Shown here: piece after piece, positions 35,897 to 44,816 of the stretch
How the letters are laid out: each line of letters begins with the position of its first letter
Position numbering within the stretch: the stretch's first letter is position 1
Assembly (NCBI RefSeq): GCF_900142755.1
Contig: NZ_FRCA01000003.1
Location: forward strand, 124,001 to 188,000
DNA from: Halomonas cupida
GTDB taxonomy: Bacteria; Pseudomonadota; Gammaproteobacteria; Pseudomonadales; Halomonadaceae
DNA length: 64,000 nucleotides
Reading direction: 5' to 3'
The notes under the pieces: model-generated
What the model saw: the letters and a program-made list of their open reading frames with translations, nothing else
The model's database searches: none
What the model was told of the DNA's origin: nothing
Program-made: the position numbers and the translations under genes

Positions 35897-38464
35897 TCAA
35901 CTGCGTGTCCGCGCACCTTCTGGATCGTAGAGTGCCTTGTAGCCCACCGCCACCACTTGCATCGGATAGTGGGCACCGAAGTATTCCAGTAACAATGAGC
36001 GCCCTTCCTCGGCATGACTGATCGGTAGATAGCCCAGTGCGATGTTGCGGCCTATCGAGGGGCCGTAGGCGATGCTGGTGGTCCAGGAACGGCGCCCCAG
36101 GCTATCCACCGGGACCTCGCCGGTCTCCGGATCGAGCAGCGGCGACTGGCCGACTGGGTAACGTGCCTGGCCAGCGCCATCGAGGTGTGACTCCATCACC
36201 AGCGTACACAGGTAGGCCGGCTGACGATCACGCTCGCGCTGCTCCAGATAGGCCGCCTTGCCGTGAAAATCCACGTCCTTGACCCTGGGTCTGGCCAGAC
36301 CCGCTTCCAGCAGGTTGTAGTCGGTGAGCAGATCGACATTCTGTAGTCGCAGGCTCTTTTCCAGACGACGGCTGTTGGCATAGGTCTCGATGCCCACGGG
36401 TACCACTCCAGCCTCGAACAGCATATCCCAGAGCGTCAGACCATAGCTGAAGGGAACATAGAGCTCCCAGCCCTGCTCGCCGACATAGGAGATGCGGAAG
36501 GCCCAGACCGGAAGGCCTCGCACGCGGATTTCCCGGGCGGTGGCGAAGGGGAAGTGTTCGTCGCTCAGCCCCTCGGGTTCATCGGCCAGCGCCTGGAGCG
36601 TGCGTCGGGCATTGGGGCCCCACAGGCCCAGCGTGGCCAGGCTGTCGGTGCGATCCTCCAGGTGCCAGCGGGTCACGCCGAGGTCTTCAGCCCTGCGGGT
36701 GATCCACATCAGGTCACGGTGACCGGTGTCACCACCGCATATCACTCGGAAGCTATCCGCCGCCCGACGGACAATGGTCAGGTCGGAGTGGACACCGCCC
36801 CGGGCGTCGAGGAAGTGCGTGTAGACCCCTTTGCCAAGGGGGGTGTTGCCGCCAACTCGAGCGACCGAGAGATGTTCCAGCAGGGCTTCGGCGTCGCGCC
36901 CCGAGATATCGTAGATGGCGAAGTGGGACAGGTTGATCATGCCCACGTCTTCGCTGAGGGCCAACTGCTCGGCATTGGAGACTCGCCAGAAATGGCGCGC
37001 ATCCCATTCCACCGGCCGCTCGGGAATCTGCTCGAGATGGTTCGCCAGCCGTGTCTCGTTGCTGGCGTAGCCGTGGGCACGCTCCCAGCCCGCGGCTTCC
37101 ATGAAGTAGCCACCGAGCTCGGATTCTCGAGACCAGAAGGGGCTGCGTCTCAGGTTGCGTCCACTCTCGAAGGGTTCGCGAGGATGTACCGCGGGATCAT
37201 AGATCTTGCGGGCGATTTCCAGACAGCGGCCATGAACGTGATGCGGCGTCTTCTGTACGGGATAGAAGCGGGCGATATCGATGCCGCAGGGGTCCATGGC
37301 GGGATGCCCGTCGGTGATCCAGTCGGCGAGTAGCTTGCCCATGCCCGGTCCATCCTTGACCCATACTGCTTCACAGCACCACAGGCCGCGGGTTTCCGGC
37401 GCCTCGCCTAACAACGAACCACCGTCCGAGGTGACCGAAAGCAGGCCGTTGAAGGAGTGCTTCTCGTCCCAGCCCAGTTCGCCAAGCATAGGGGTGAGCT
37501 CTATCGCCCGTTCGAAGGGCTCGGCGATCTGGTCGGCCTCCAGGTCGTGCATGGAAGGGGATAGACGGGCCTGTTCCCGGGACTGAATATCGCGGGGATG
37601 GACCAGGCGTGGATGAGTGGTTTCGTAATAGCCCCATTCCAGCATGCCCCCTTCGGTGGAGCTGGGGTCGCCGGTGTCGCGCATATAGGCGGAGTTGCCC
37701 TGGTCGCGCATCAAGGGGTAGCCGATTTCCCTGCCGGTGCCGGCGAAAGTGTCAAAGGGGCCGAAGAACATCAGTGGATGCTCCACTGGCATCAAGGGTA
37801 ACGAGACCCCGGCCATGGCTGCGGGCAGCGGCCCCCAGATGCCGCTGGCAAGGATCACCACTGGTGTGGCGATATAGCCTCTGGAGGTGTGGACGCCGCA
37901 CACCCTGCCGGCCTGAACGTCGATGTCCTGAGCAGGTGTGTCGGCAAAGGCACGCAGATGGCCGCTTTCCACCGCGCGCTCGACCAACTCACCGGCCACC
38001 CGTTGGGAACGGGGCACGACCAGACCGGCATCGGGGTCCCACATTCCCCCCGACACCAGCTCTCGTTGGAGTAGGGGGAAGCACTTCACCACGTCATCGG
38101 CATCCATCATGCGGACGTTGGTGCCGAAGGCCTTGCCCGAGGCAACCTTGCGCTGCAGCTCGGCCAGCCGTGCCTCGTCGCCGACACGGGCGATCTCCAC
38201 GCCGCCGACCCGATGATAGTGCCCCATCGCCTCGTAGAAATGACGGCTGTAGGTGGTGGTGTAGCACGCCAGGCGGTCATGGGAGGTCATGAAGCAGAAA
38301 TCGGAGGCGTGGGCGGTGGAACCGACATCGGTGGGAATAGCTGAAGCATCGATGCCCACCAGGTTGGTCCAGCCTCGCTCGATCAGGTGGTGGGCCACCG
38401 AGGCGCCGACAATGCCGCCCAGACCGATGATCACCGCGTCCGCTTGCGAGGGTAGGGTCGCCAT
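35897..38464 (-). CDS. Dimethylglycine dehydrogenase-like FAD/GcvT fusion
   Basis: An 855-residue two-domain enzyme. The N-terminal FAD-dependent amine oxidase domain begins with ADAVIIGLGGIVGASVAHHL (dinucleotide loop at about 9-30). The C-terminal half is a GcvT-type THF-binding domain (about 430-850, including YDISGRDAEALLEHL and WAFRISYVGEQGWELYVP). This fusion is the dimethylglycine/sarcosine dehydrogenase architecture: oxidative N-demethylation with the methyl carbon captured as 5,10-methylene-THF. ATG 38464 has GGAGG six bases upstream; the frame runs on to 38605 without one. It converges with the GbdR-like regulator and shares a promoter region with the GcvT-like gene. The exact amine is not proven. 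Confidence 0.88.
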   Translation of the reverse strand: MATLPSQADAVIIGLGGIVGASVAHHLIERGWTNLVGIDASAIPTDVGSTAHASDFCFMTSHDRLACYTTTYSRHFYEAMGHYHRVGGVEIARVGDEARLAELQRKVASGKAFGTNVRMMDADDVVKCFPLLQRELVSGGMWDPDAGLVVPRSQRVAGELVERAVESGHLRAFADTPAQDIDVQAGRVCGVHTSRGYIATPVVILASGIWGPLPAAMAGVSLPLMPVEHPLMFFGPFDTFAGTGREIGYPLMRDQGNSAYMRDTGDPSSTEGGMLEWGYYETTHPRLVHPRDIQSREQARLSPSMHDLEADQIAEPFERAIELTPMLGELGWDEKHSFNGLLSVTSDGGSLLGEAPETRGLWCCEAVWVKDGPGMGKLLADWITDGHPAMDPCGIDIARFYPVQKTPHHVHGRCLEIARKIYDPAVHPREPFESGRNLRRSPFWSRESELGGYFMEAAGWERAHGYASNETRLANHLEQIPERPVEWDARHFWRVSNAEQLALSEDVGMINLSHFAIYDISGRDAEALLEHLSVARVGGNTPLGKGVYTHFLDARGGVHSDLTIVRRAADSFRVICGGDTGHRDLMWITRRAEDLGVTRWHLEDRTDSLATLGLWGPNARRTLQALADEPEGLSDEHFPFATAREIRVRGLPVWAFRISYVGEQGWELYVPFSYGLTLWDMLFEAGVVPVGIETYANSRRLEKSLRLQNVDLLTDYNLLEAGLARPRVKDVDFHGKAAYLEQRERDRQPAYLCTLVMESHLDGAGQARYPVGQSPLLDPETGEVPVDSLGRRSWTTSIAYGPSIGRNIALGYLPISHAEEGRSLLLEYFGAHYPMQVVAVGYKALYDPEGARTRS

Positions 38465-38700
38465 GGCTGTCCTCCAGGGAAGAGCTTCTGCCCACAGCAT
38501 AGGGTAGGGGGCTGGCACCTCGCTATGTCGTGGCGACGTCTCCTTTGCTGGCGACGACGGACGGTATGCAGGACTGTCGCCCACACCAAAGAGCTCGACG
38601 TCCACAGCGAGATGTCCTGGCTTCAGTGGGTCTAATGTCGAATTTGAGGGGGGCCGATGGAGGCTCGTCCCTGGCCATCGCGATAATGGAGGAGGCGGTC

Positions 38701-39897
38701 ATGAACCCTGCCATCGAGAATATCCAGTCGCCCCCGGCGGCACCGGAAATCCTGCTTTATCCACGTATTCGTAAATCGCCGTTCTTCCATGCCTCACGGC
38801 GTCATGGAGTACGCAAGTACAGCGTCTACAACCACCACTACCACCCGCGCCTCTATACCGATCCGGTGGAGGAATACTGGGCCCTGGTGGAGGGCGTGAC
38901 GTTATGGGACGTCGGGGTGGAGCGTCAGATCGAGATCAGTGGTCCTGACGCCTTTACCTTTACCCAGCGGCTGGTGCCCCGCGATATGCGCCAGTGCCAG
39001 GTGGGGCAGTGCAAGTATGTCTTCGTGACCGCTCCTGATGGCGGCATTCTCAATGATCCGGTGCTGTTGCGCATTGAAGAGAATCGCTTCTGGCTGTCGC
39101 TGGCCGACAGCGACATCCTGCTGTGGTGTCGTGGTCTGGCGTATCACTCCGGCCTTGATGTCACCATCCAGGAGGTGGATGTGGCGCCGGTTCAGGTGCA
39201 GGGCCCCGAAGCCAAGGCAGTGATGGTGGACCTGTTCGGCGAGTCGGTGCTGACGATGCCCTACTACCACCTGATGGAAGCCGAACTCGACGGCATGTCG
39301 GTGGTGATCTCACGCACTGGCTATTCCGGTGAAATCGGCTATGAGATCTATCTGCGAGATGCCAGCCATCACGGCGAGGCGCTGTGGCAGCGTGTTTTCG
39401 AGGCAGGACGACCTCATGGCATGCAGGTAATCGGCCCCTGCCACATTCGCCGCATCGAGGGCGGTATCCTCGCCTTCGGTTGCGACATCTGGTACGACAC
39501 CAACCCCTTCGAGGTGGGCATGGGCTATGACTGGATGGTCGACCTGCGCGGCGATGATGACTTCATCGGCCGGAAGGCCCTGGAGGACATCAAGGCGAAG
39601 GGAGTATCACGCAAGCTGGTTGGGGTAGAGATCGATGGCCCCAGCGTCGGCTACTTCACCGACGGTTCCATGATCGATGTCTTTCCCGTGCTGACCGCCG
39701 GTGGTGAGCGCATCGGCCAGGTGACCTCGGCCACCCGTTCGCCGCGCCAGGAGCGCAACATTGGTTATGCCATGGTGCCGGTATCCCATGCCGAACTCGG
39801 CACGCCGCTGCGCATCGAGGCCAATACCGGCTTGCAGGATGCGGTGGTGGTGGCCAAACCCTTCCATGATCCCGGTAAGGACATCCCCAAGGCCTGA
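38701..39897 (+). CDS. GcvT/DmdA-family THF-dependent demethylase
   Basis: A 398-residue stand-alone aminomethyltransferase-fold protein. VYNHHYHPRLY, LWDVGVERQIEISGPDAF, ILNDPVLLRIEENRFWLSLADSDI and the NPFEVGMGYDWMV segment follow the order seen in dimethylsulfoniopropionate demethylase DmdA and related proteins. The Asp in NDPV corresponds to the conserved acidic residue of GcvT/DmdA. Where I recall DmdA having a Trp in its RSGW segment, this protein has SRTGYSGEIGYE, like ordinary GcvT, so DMSP is not a safe substrate call. ATG 38701 has AGGAGG six bases upstream. It is followed by a MetF-like gene, implying 5-methyl-THF as product. Confidence 0.82.
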   Translation: MNPAIENIQSPPAAPEILLYPRIRKSPFFHASRRHGVRKYSVYNHHYHPRLYTDPVEEYWALVEGVTLWDVGVERQIEISGPDAFTFTQRLVPRDMRQCQVGQCKYVFVTAPDGGILNDPVLLRIEENRFWLSLADSDILLWCRGLAYHSGLDVTIQEVDVAPVQVQGPEAKAVMVDLFGESVLTMPYYHLMEAELDGMSVVISRTGYSGEIGYEIYLRDASHHGEALWQRVFEAGRPHGMQVIGPCHIRRIEGGILAFGCDIWYDTNPFEVGMGYDWMVDLRGDDDFIGRKALEDIKAKGVSRKLVGVEIDGPSVGYFTDGSMIDVFPVLTAGGERIGQVTSATRSPRQERNIGYAMVPVSHAELGTPLRIEANTGLQDAVVVAKPFHDPGKDIPKA

Positions 39898-39912
39898 GCC
39901 GTTGGAGGCGCC

Positions 39913-40773
39913 ATGAACGACTTCCATCATGACGTGTTGGCGGCAGCAGCCCTCGTACCGGCGACCCGCTTCGAGCTGTTGCCGATCACCGGTATGCAGA
40001 AAGCGGCGCAGCAACTGCCCGTGGGGGCGCTGGTGACGGTGACCTGCTCGCCACGCCATGGCCTTGAACGTACCCTGGAAGCGGCCGAGTGGTTGGTTGA
40101 GGCCGGGCTGCGAGTGGTGCCACACGTGGCCGCGCGCCTGGTGCGTGACCGCGCGCATCTGGAGGACCTTCTTCGGCGCCTGGTCGCACGGGGCATCGAT
40201 GATATGTTCGTGGTGGGAGGTGATGCCCAGCGCCCGCTGGGCATCTATCCCCATGGGCTGGCGCTGCTGGAAGACCTGAAGGACTCTACCCTGCGCCCGA
40301 CCAGGGTGGGGGTTCCCGCTTACCCCGAGGGCCATCACCACATCGAAACGCCACGCCTGCAGCAGGATCTGGAGGCCAAGGCTGCGTTGGCGGATTATGT
40401 CGTCACCCAGTTGTGTTTCGAGGCGCAACCGTTGCTGGAGTGGCGTGAGTGGCAGGCGCGGCTCGGGTTGCGCCTGCCGGTGCATGCCGGCATACCCGGA
40501 GTGATCAAACGCAAGCGCCTGCTGAGCATTGCCCTGCGGCTGGGGATCGGCCCCTCAGTAAAGTCGCTGCAGCGTCAATCGGGCAAGATGCGACGCTGGT
40601 TGGGGCCCTCTACCTACCGTCCCGACGCCCTGGTGGAAGATCTGACGTCGGCACTGGGGGAGCCTGACAACGGCTTTGTCGGCCTGCATATCTATACCTT
40701 CAACCAGGTCGCTCCGACCCGAGCCTGGTTGGAGGAACTGGAGACCCCCTTGCTGGCGCCATCCCCCTGTTGA
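39913..40773 (+). CDS. Methylenetetrahydrofolate reductase-family protein (MetF-like)
   Basis: A 286-residue TIM-barrel flavoprotein of the MTHFR family: VTVTCSPRHGLERTLEAAEWL, RVVPHVAARLV, DDMFVVGGDAQRPLG and YVVTQLCFEAQPLLEW line up with the FAD- and folate-binding strands. In this context it most likely runs as a methyl-THF oxidase, feeding 5-methyl-THF from the GcvT-like demethylase into methylene-THF. Start ATG 39913 with GGAGG upstream, 15 bases after the previous stop, so one operon. It is divergent enough from biosynthetic MetF that I leave the symbol open. Confidence 0.85.
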   Translation: MNDFHHDVLAAAALVPATRFELLPITGMQKAAQQLPVGALVTVTCSPRHGLERTLEAAEWLVEAGLRVVPHVAARLVRDRAHLEDLLRRLVARGIDDMFVVGGDAQRPLGIYPHGLALLEDLKDSTLRPTRVGVPAYPEGHHHIETPRLQQDLEAKAALADYVVTQLCFEAQPLLEWREWQARLGLRLPVHAGIPGVIKRKRLLSIALRLGIGPSVKSLQRQSGKMRRWLGPSTYRPDALVEDLTSALGEPDNGFVGLHIYTFNQVAPTRAWLEELETPLLAPSPC

Positions 40774-40784
40774 CGAGCCAAGCG

Positions 40785-40799
40785 CCCGGCTTCGCCGGG
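40785..40799 (+). terminator. Hairpin after metF-like gene
   Basis: CCCGGC-TTC-GCCGGG hairpin 11 bases after the metF-like stop, followed by ACAGGAGTTTTG. Stem is short and the T-run is displaced, so termination is likely but not certain. Confidence 0.5.
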
Positions 40800-40837
40800 A
40801 CAGGAGTTTTGATAGGTGTCAGCGACCGGGACACATT

Positions 40838-41320
40838 TCACATTGCTGGAGGCTCGCTGGTGTGGTGCGCGGGCCTGACCAGCCCCTCGTGTCCCTTGAG
40901 CATGCCGTTCCAGTACAACCAGGGCATCAGTCTGGCCTTGAGCCACCAGGCCCGCCGCGATGCCTGGGTGCCGTCGTTCAGCTAGGTCGGGAAGGTGGGC
41001 TGTAGCTGGCCGCCGTAACCGAATTCTGCCAACACGACCCGGCCGCGTTCGACCGTCGATGGACAGGCGCCATAGCCCAGGTAGGCTGCGGCCATGGGTC
41101 TGTCATCCAGCGAGGCCAGCAGGTTCTCGGCCACCACCGGCACCTGCTTGCGCACGGCTGCGGCAGTCTTGGCGTTGGCCGTTCCGCTGGCGTCGCCCAG
41201 GCCGAATACCGCCGGATGACGGACATGCTGCAGCGTGGCGGGGTGCAGCTCCAGCCAGCCGGCGGCATCGGCCAACCCTGATTCGGCGATGGAGGCAGGA
41301 GCCTTCTGGCGCGGCGACGC
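40838..41320 (-). pseudogene. Sulfide:quinone oxidoreductase, C-terminal remnant
   Basis: The minus-strand frame begins directly after the persulfide dioxygenase stop. It reads IAESGLADAAGWLELHPATL, VFGLGDASGTANAKTAAAV, YLGYGACPSTVERGRVVL and EFGYGGQLQPTFP, the C-terminal half of SQR. An in-frame TAG (40982-40984) interrupts it; beyond the stop the same frame continues with the expected hydrophobic tail (AWWLKARLMPWLYWNGMLKG) to a natural stop at 40838. The N-terminal FAD domain and first redox Cys are missing. Two independent lesions make it a pseudogene. Confidence 0.8.
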
Positions 41321-42190
41321 TCAGAAGAGGTTGATCGGTACCTTGAGGTAGATCTGGCCATTGTCCTCGGAAGGTGGCAATTGCCCGGCGCGCATGTTGA
41401 CCTGAACCGCGGGCAGTATTAGCCGCGGCATGTCCAGCCTGGCATCACGCTCGGTGCGCAGGTGAACGAAGCTCTCCTCGTCGATGCCGTCGTGCACGTG
41501 GATATTGGCGGCGCGCTGTTCGGCCACACTGGTCTGGTGGCAATAGTCGTCCCGCCCTGGTGCCTTGTAGTCGTGGCAGAGGAAGAGCCGGGTCTCGTCG
41601 GGCAGGGCAAGCACCTTCTGAATGGAACGATAGAGCGTTCGGGCATCACCGCCCGGGAAGTCGCAGCGGGCCGTGCCGTAGTCAGGCATGAAGAGCGTAT
41701 CGCCTACGAAGGCAGCATCGCCGACCACGTAAGTCAGGCAGGCCGGCGTATGGCCCGGAGTATGCAACACCTTCCCCACGAGCCCTCCGATTCTCAGAGT
41801 GTCGCCGTCCTCGAAGAGGCGATCGAACTGGCTGCCGTCGCGGGCGAATCTGGTTCCGGCATTGAAGACCTTGCCAAAGGTTTCCTGGACCTCGGTGATG
41901 CGGGCCCCAATGCCGATCTTGCCGCCCAGACGTTGCTGTAGGTAGGGGGCCGCCGAGAGGTGGTCAGCATGGACATGTGTCTCGAGTATCCACTCCACTT
42001 CAAGCGCCTCGCGCTGGATGAAGGCAATGATGGCGTCGGCGGAACCTGCAGCGGTGCGCCCGGCGGCGTAATCGAAATCGAGCACCGAGTCGAGAATGGC
42101 ACAGGCGCTGGACGCCGGGTCGCGCACCACATAGCTGAAGGTGTTGCTGGACTCATGGAAAAAGGCGGTGACGGAGGAATGTTCGGACAT
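41321..42190 (-). CDS. Persulfide dioxygenase-like metallo-beta-lactamase-fold hydrolase
   Basis: A 289-residue MBL-fold protein. Metal motif THVHADHL gives His72, His74, Asp76 and His77; further ligands are His143/His147 (HTPGHT), Asp164 (GDTLF) and His206 (LCHDY). ARITEVQETFGKVFN and MPDYGTARCDFPGGDARTLYRSI are typical of the ETHE1/Blh-type persulfide dioxygenases, which oxidise glutathione persulfide to sulfite. This fits with the SQR fragment directly downstream. ATG 42190 with AAGGAGG nine bases upstream replaces the over-long frame to 42412. Confidence 0.85.
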   Translation of the reverse strand: MSEHSSVTAFFHESSNTFSYVVRDPASSACAILDSVLDFDYAAGRTAAGSADAIIAFIQREALEVEWILETHVHADHLSAAPYLQQRLGGKIGIGARITEVQETFGKVFNAGTRFARDGSQFDRLFEDGDTLRIGGLVGKVLHTPGHTPACLTYVVGDAAFVGDTLFMPDYGTARCDFPGGDARTLYRSIQKVLALPDETRLFLCHDYKAPGRDDYCHQTSVAEQRAANIHVHDGIDEESFVHLRTERDARLDMPRLILPAVQVNMRAGQLPPSEDNGQIYLKVPINLF

Positions 42191-42533
42191 TCTGGTGGCC
42201 TCCTTTTCATACTGACAGACAGAGAATGGCAAGGCGCATATTGCACCAGGCCAGCTACCGCAGGGCATCAACAATATCAGAATTGAATAATTATATGTCT
42301 TTTGCGTATTGATCAGTGAGCAAGCACTGGCCTTGCCCTGTTTCTGCATAACAGGCAGCGGCGCAGGACGGCAAGGGGCGGAACGGGGGGCACGTGGGCC
42401 AGGGGCTGGCACTCATGGTGGTGATTCGGAGCGGCAAGGTAAGGGCCTGGTGGCTTGCGCCCCATGACGACAGAAAGAGGCCACCCGACTGGGTGGCCTC
42501 ATCATGCTGATGCTGGAGGGGCGGTGCCCGGTA
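42191..42533. other. Intergenic region upstream of persulfide dioxygenase
   Basis: About 340 bases containing the AT-rich promoter region of the persulfide dioxygenase gene (42260-42315) and the terminator of the DUF4168 gene (42472-42500). No ORF with support. Confidence 0.5.
42472..42500 (-). terminator. Rho-independent terminator of DUF4168 gene
   Basis: On the minus strand a 10-bp perfect stem (GAGGCCACCC / GGGTGGCCTC) with a 4-base loop is followed by TTTCTG, 34 bases after the stop codon. Confidence 0.85.
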
Positions 42534-43019
42534 TCAGGGCTGAGCCAGTTGCTGTACACGCTGGGCCAGCTCAGGATCACTCTGAACGGCCAGGCCGATG
42601 GCGTTGAAGGTCTCGATATCGAGGCCACTGTTTTCCACGACCTCGAGCAGCTTGTCGTTGGCTTCCGCTCTCACGGCCTGTTTGGCAGCTTCATCTTCGG
42701 CCTGTTCAAGGCGTTGGGAGTACTGCTGGGATAGCGATGAAGCCTGCTGGCCGGCATCGGCAAACTGTTGCAATTGCTCGTCGGTGAACTGGTTGGCTGA
42801 TGCCTGTGTCCCGAGCTGTGTCTCGGACTGTGTCTGTGCTCCGAGCTGTGTCTCGGACTGTGTCTGTGCACCGAGCTGTGTCTGTGTCTCGATCGGTGCC
42901 TGTGTTTCGAGCTGTGCCTGTGCAGTGGCACTGGCGGTACTCTCCTGGGCCTGGGCCATGGAGCCCATCAGACCGATACCAATCAGCGTCGCAGAAACCA
43001 GTGTGGTGATGCGCAGCAT
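42534..43019 (-). CDS. DUF4168 domain secreted protein with Q/T/E repeats
   Basis: A 161-residue exported protein with signal peptide MLRITTLVSATLIGIGLMGSMAQA. A low-complexity Gln/Thr/Glu/Ala region (about 26-74) contains decapeptide repeats of the type TQLGAQTQSE. The DUF4168 helical domain (about 76-160; FTDEQLQQFADAGQQA and LAQRVQQLA) completes it. DUF4168 proteins are periplasmic with unknown function. The repeat region comes from a 30-bp tandem repeat. ATG 43019 has AGGAGG upstream. Monocistronic with its own terminator. Confidence 0.85.
   Translation of the reverse strand: MLRITTLVSATLIGIGLMGSMAQAQESTASATAQAQLETQAPIETQTQLGAQTQSETQLGAQTQSETQLGTQASANQFTDEQLQQFADAGQQASSLSQQYSQRLEQAEDEAAKQAVRAEANDKLLEVVENSGLDIETFNAIGLAVQSDPELAQRVQQLAQP
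42811..42880. repeat. 30-bp tandem repeat inside DUF4168 gene
   Basis: Units 42811-42840 and 42841-42870 differ by one base and start CCGAGCTGTGTCTCGGACTG; a third partial unit follows from 42871. In frame, encoding a decapeptide. Confidence 0.9.
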
Positions 43020-43338
43020 GAATACCTCCTCGCATACTCAGGTTGTCATTGATCCATCGAGTCGCTTTCACCATGCCATGGCAATACCGGCGGAAATACC
43101 CTGTGGGATGCGGTTGCACATTAGATGCATTGGTGACTCCTATCCGTGACACATGGACTGGCTGCAGGTCTCCTGTCCGCATCATTTCGCCGTTCATGAC
43201 AACTTCCCTGTCGCTTTCATGACCTTCGCTCATTTGATTCCGGGCTAACGTTCCGAGGCTGGCCATGCCTTCAGTTGGGCTCCAGAGGCACTGGCACCAA
43301 CAACAATTCAGCTACCCACTCGGGAAGGGAGTTCCACT
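43020..43338. other. Divergent promoter region
   Basis: About 320 bases between the DUF4168 gene and the divergent MHS transporter. It should contain both promoters; I see no clear hairpin, operator pair or supported ORF. Confidence 0.4.
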
Positions 43339-44718
43339 ATGCCAACGCCTCAGGGCCAATCGGCATCGGAAGACGTAGATATTTCGACGCTGCGCAAGGT
43401 GATCGCGGCCTCTGCCATCGGTAATTTTGTCGAGTGGTTTGACTTTGCGATATACGGCTTTCTCGCCGTCATCATTTCTCAACACTTTTTCCCGCCGGGA
43501 AACCCTACGCTTGCACTGCTGCAGACCTTCGCCGTATTCGCTGTCTCGTTTGCTCTGAGGCCGCTGGGTGGCATCTTCTTTGGCATGCTGGGGGACCGAT
43601 TGGGGCGCAAGCATGTGCTCTCGATAACGGTGCTGATGATGGCCGGTTCCACCACGCTGATCGGTGTGCTGCCGACCTACGCCAGCATTGGCCTGTTTGC
43701 ACCGCTTCTGCTGGCGCTGGCACGTTGTCTACAGGGATTCTCTGCGGGGGGCGAATATGCCGGCGCCTGTGCCTTTGTCATGGAACACGCCCCCCGTGAG
43801 CAGAAGGCGCGTTATGGCAGTCTTGTGCCGGTTTCCACCTTCCTGGCCTTTGCCATGGCAGCGGCACTGGCCTATATCATCGGCCTGGTCATGACGGAAG
43901 CCACCCTGCAGAGCTGGGGCTGGCGGTTACCGTTTCTGATCGCTGCTCCGCTGGGCCTGGTTGGCCTGTATATGCGGCTGAGGCTCGACGAGTCGCCAGC
44001 CTTTCAGGCACTGAAAGCCCTGCCTGAATCTCCGCATGCCCCCTTGCGGGAAACGCTCGGCCAGCACGGACGTACGTTGCTGTGCCTGGGTGCCTTCATC
44101 TCGGCAACTGCGCTGTCGTTCTATATGTTCACCACCTATTTCGCGACCTACATGCAGGTTGTGGGAGGTGCCACGCGCACGGTTGCCTTGCTCGCCAGTC
44201 TTGGCGCTCTGGTGTTTGCGGCAATCCTGTGTCCCGCCATCGGCCGCTATACCGACTGGGTGGGGCGCCGCAGGACGATACTGACGGCATGTCTGAGCTT
44301 GATCGTCGCTGTATTCCCGGCCTATATGCTGGCAGGTAGTGGCGAACTCTGGGGGGCAATGTTGGGGGCCGCGATGATGGCAGTGGGTGCCGTGATCTGT
44401 GGCGTAGTCACTGCCGTACTGCTCTCCGAGCAGTTCCCGACACGCGTACGCTATACGGCATCGGCACTGTGCTACAACGTGGCTTACACCATTTTTGGTG
44501 GAACAGCACCGCTTGTCGCCACATGGCTGATCGATATTACCGGGCTGCCGCTGTCGCCGGCATTCTACCTGGTGGCTATTGCGCTACTGGCGTTATGGGG
44601 TGGCATGAAGCTTCCTGAATCTGCCTCACGATCGCTGAGTGACGACGATGATGCCTGGCAGGTTGCCGATCGGCCGCTCTCGGCCTCGCCTTCCGGATCA
44701 GCAAGCGGGATGCCGTGA
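43339..44718 (+). CDS. MFS transporter, metabolite:H+ symporter (MHS) family
   Basis: A 459-residue, 12-segment transporter of the MHS subfamily. It begins RKVIAASAIGNFVEWFDFAIYGFLA, with the conserved NFxEWxDFxxYG motif. It continues with GMLGDRLGRKHVL (motif A) and the CLQGFSAGGEYAGA motif of ProP/KgtP-like proteins. The family imports dicarboxylates, betaines or proline with protons. The substrate is not determinable, but an organic acid or compatible solute suits the surrounding metabolism. The ribosome binding site is GGGAAGGGA upstream of ATG 43339. Confidence 0.9.
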   Translation: MPTPQGQSASEDVDISTLRKVIAASAIGNFVEWFDFAIYGFLAVIISQHFFPPGNPTLALLQTFAVFAVSFALRPLGGIFFGMLGDRLGRKHVLSITVLMMAGSTTLIGVLPTYASIGLFAPLLLALARCLQGFSAGGEYAGACAFVMEHAPREQKARYGSLVPVSTFLAFAMAAALAYIIGLVMTEATLQSWGWRLPFLIAAPLGLVGLYMRLRLDESPAFQALKALPESPHAPLRETLGQHGRTLLCLGAFISATALSFYMFTTYFATYMQVVGGATRTVALLASLGALVFAAILCPAIGRYTDWVGRRRTILTACLSLIVAVFPAYMLAGSGELWGAMLGAAMMAVGAVICGVVTAVLLSEQFPTRVRYTASALCYNVAYTIFGGTAPLVATWLIDITGLPLSPAFYLVAIALLALWGGMKLPESASRSLSDDDDAWQVADRPLSASPSGSASGMP

Positions 44719-44745
44719 CGGAATAGACGTTGTGACGGAATAGAA

Positions 44746-44769
44746 GAACCCGGCACAAGTGCCGGGTTC
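44746..44769. terminator. Bidirectional terminator between convergent genes
   Basis: An 11-bp perfect stem (GAACCCGGCAC / GTGCCGGGTTC) with a 2-base loop. On the minus strand it is followed by TTCTATT, so it probably ends transcription of both the transporter gene and the convergent nuclease/phytase-like gene. Confidence 0.75.
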
Positions 44770-44816
44770 CTGTGGACCGCAGTCTGGCTATGGGGCTTCA
44801 GCCCATCAGCGGGGCA

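Noticed and set aside
34741..36015. 424-residue minus-strand ORF opposite the AraC-type regulator
   Set aside because: Shadow of a well-supported GlxA/AraC gene; no domain recognised on the opposite strand.
38701..39897. Calling this gene dmdA
   Set aside because: Motif order fits the DmdA group, but the position I associate with DmdA's characteristic Trp is Tyr and there is no DMSP-related gene, so the substrate is left open.
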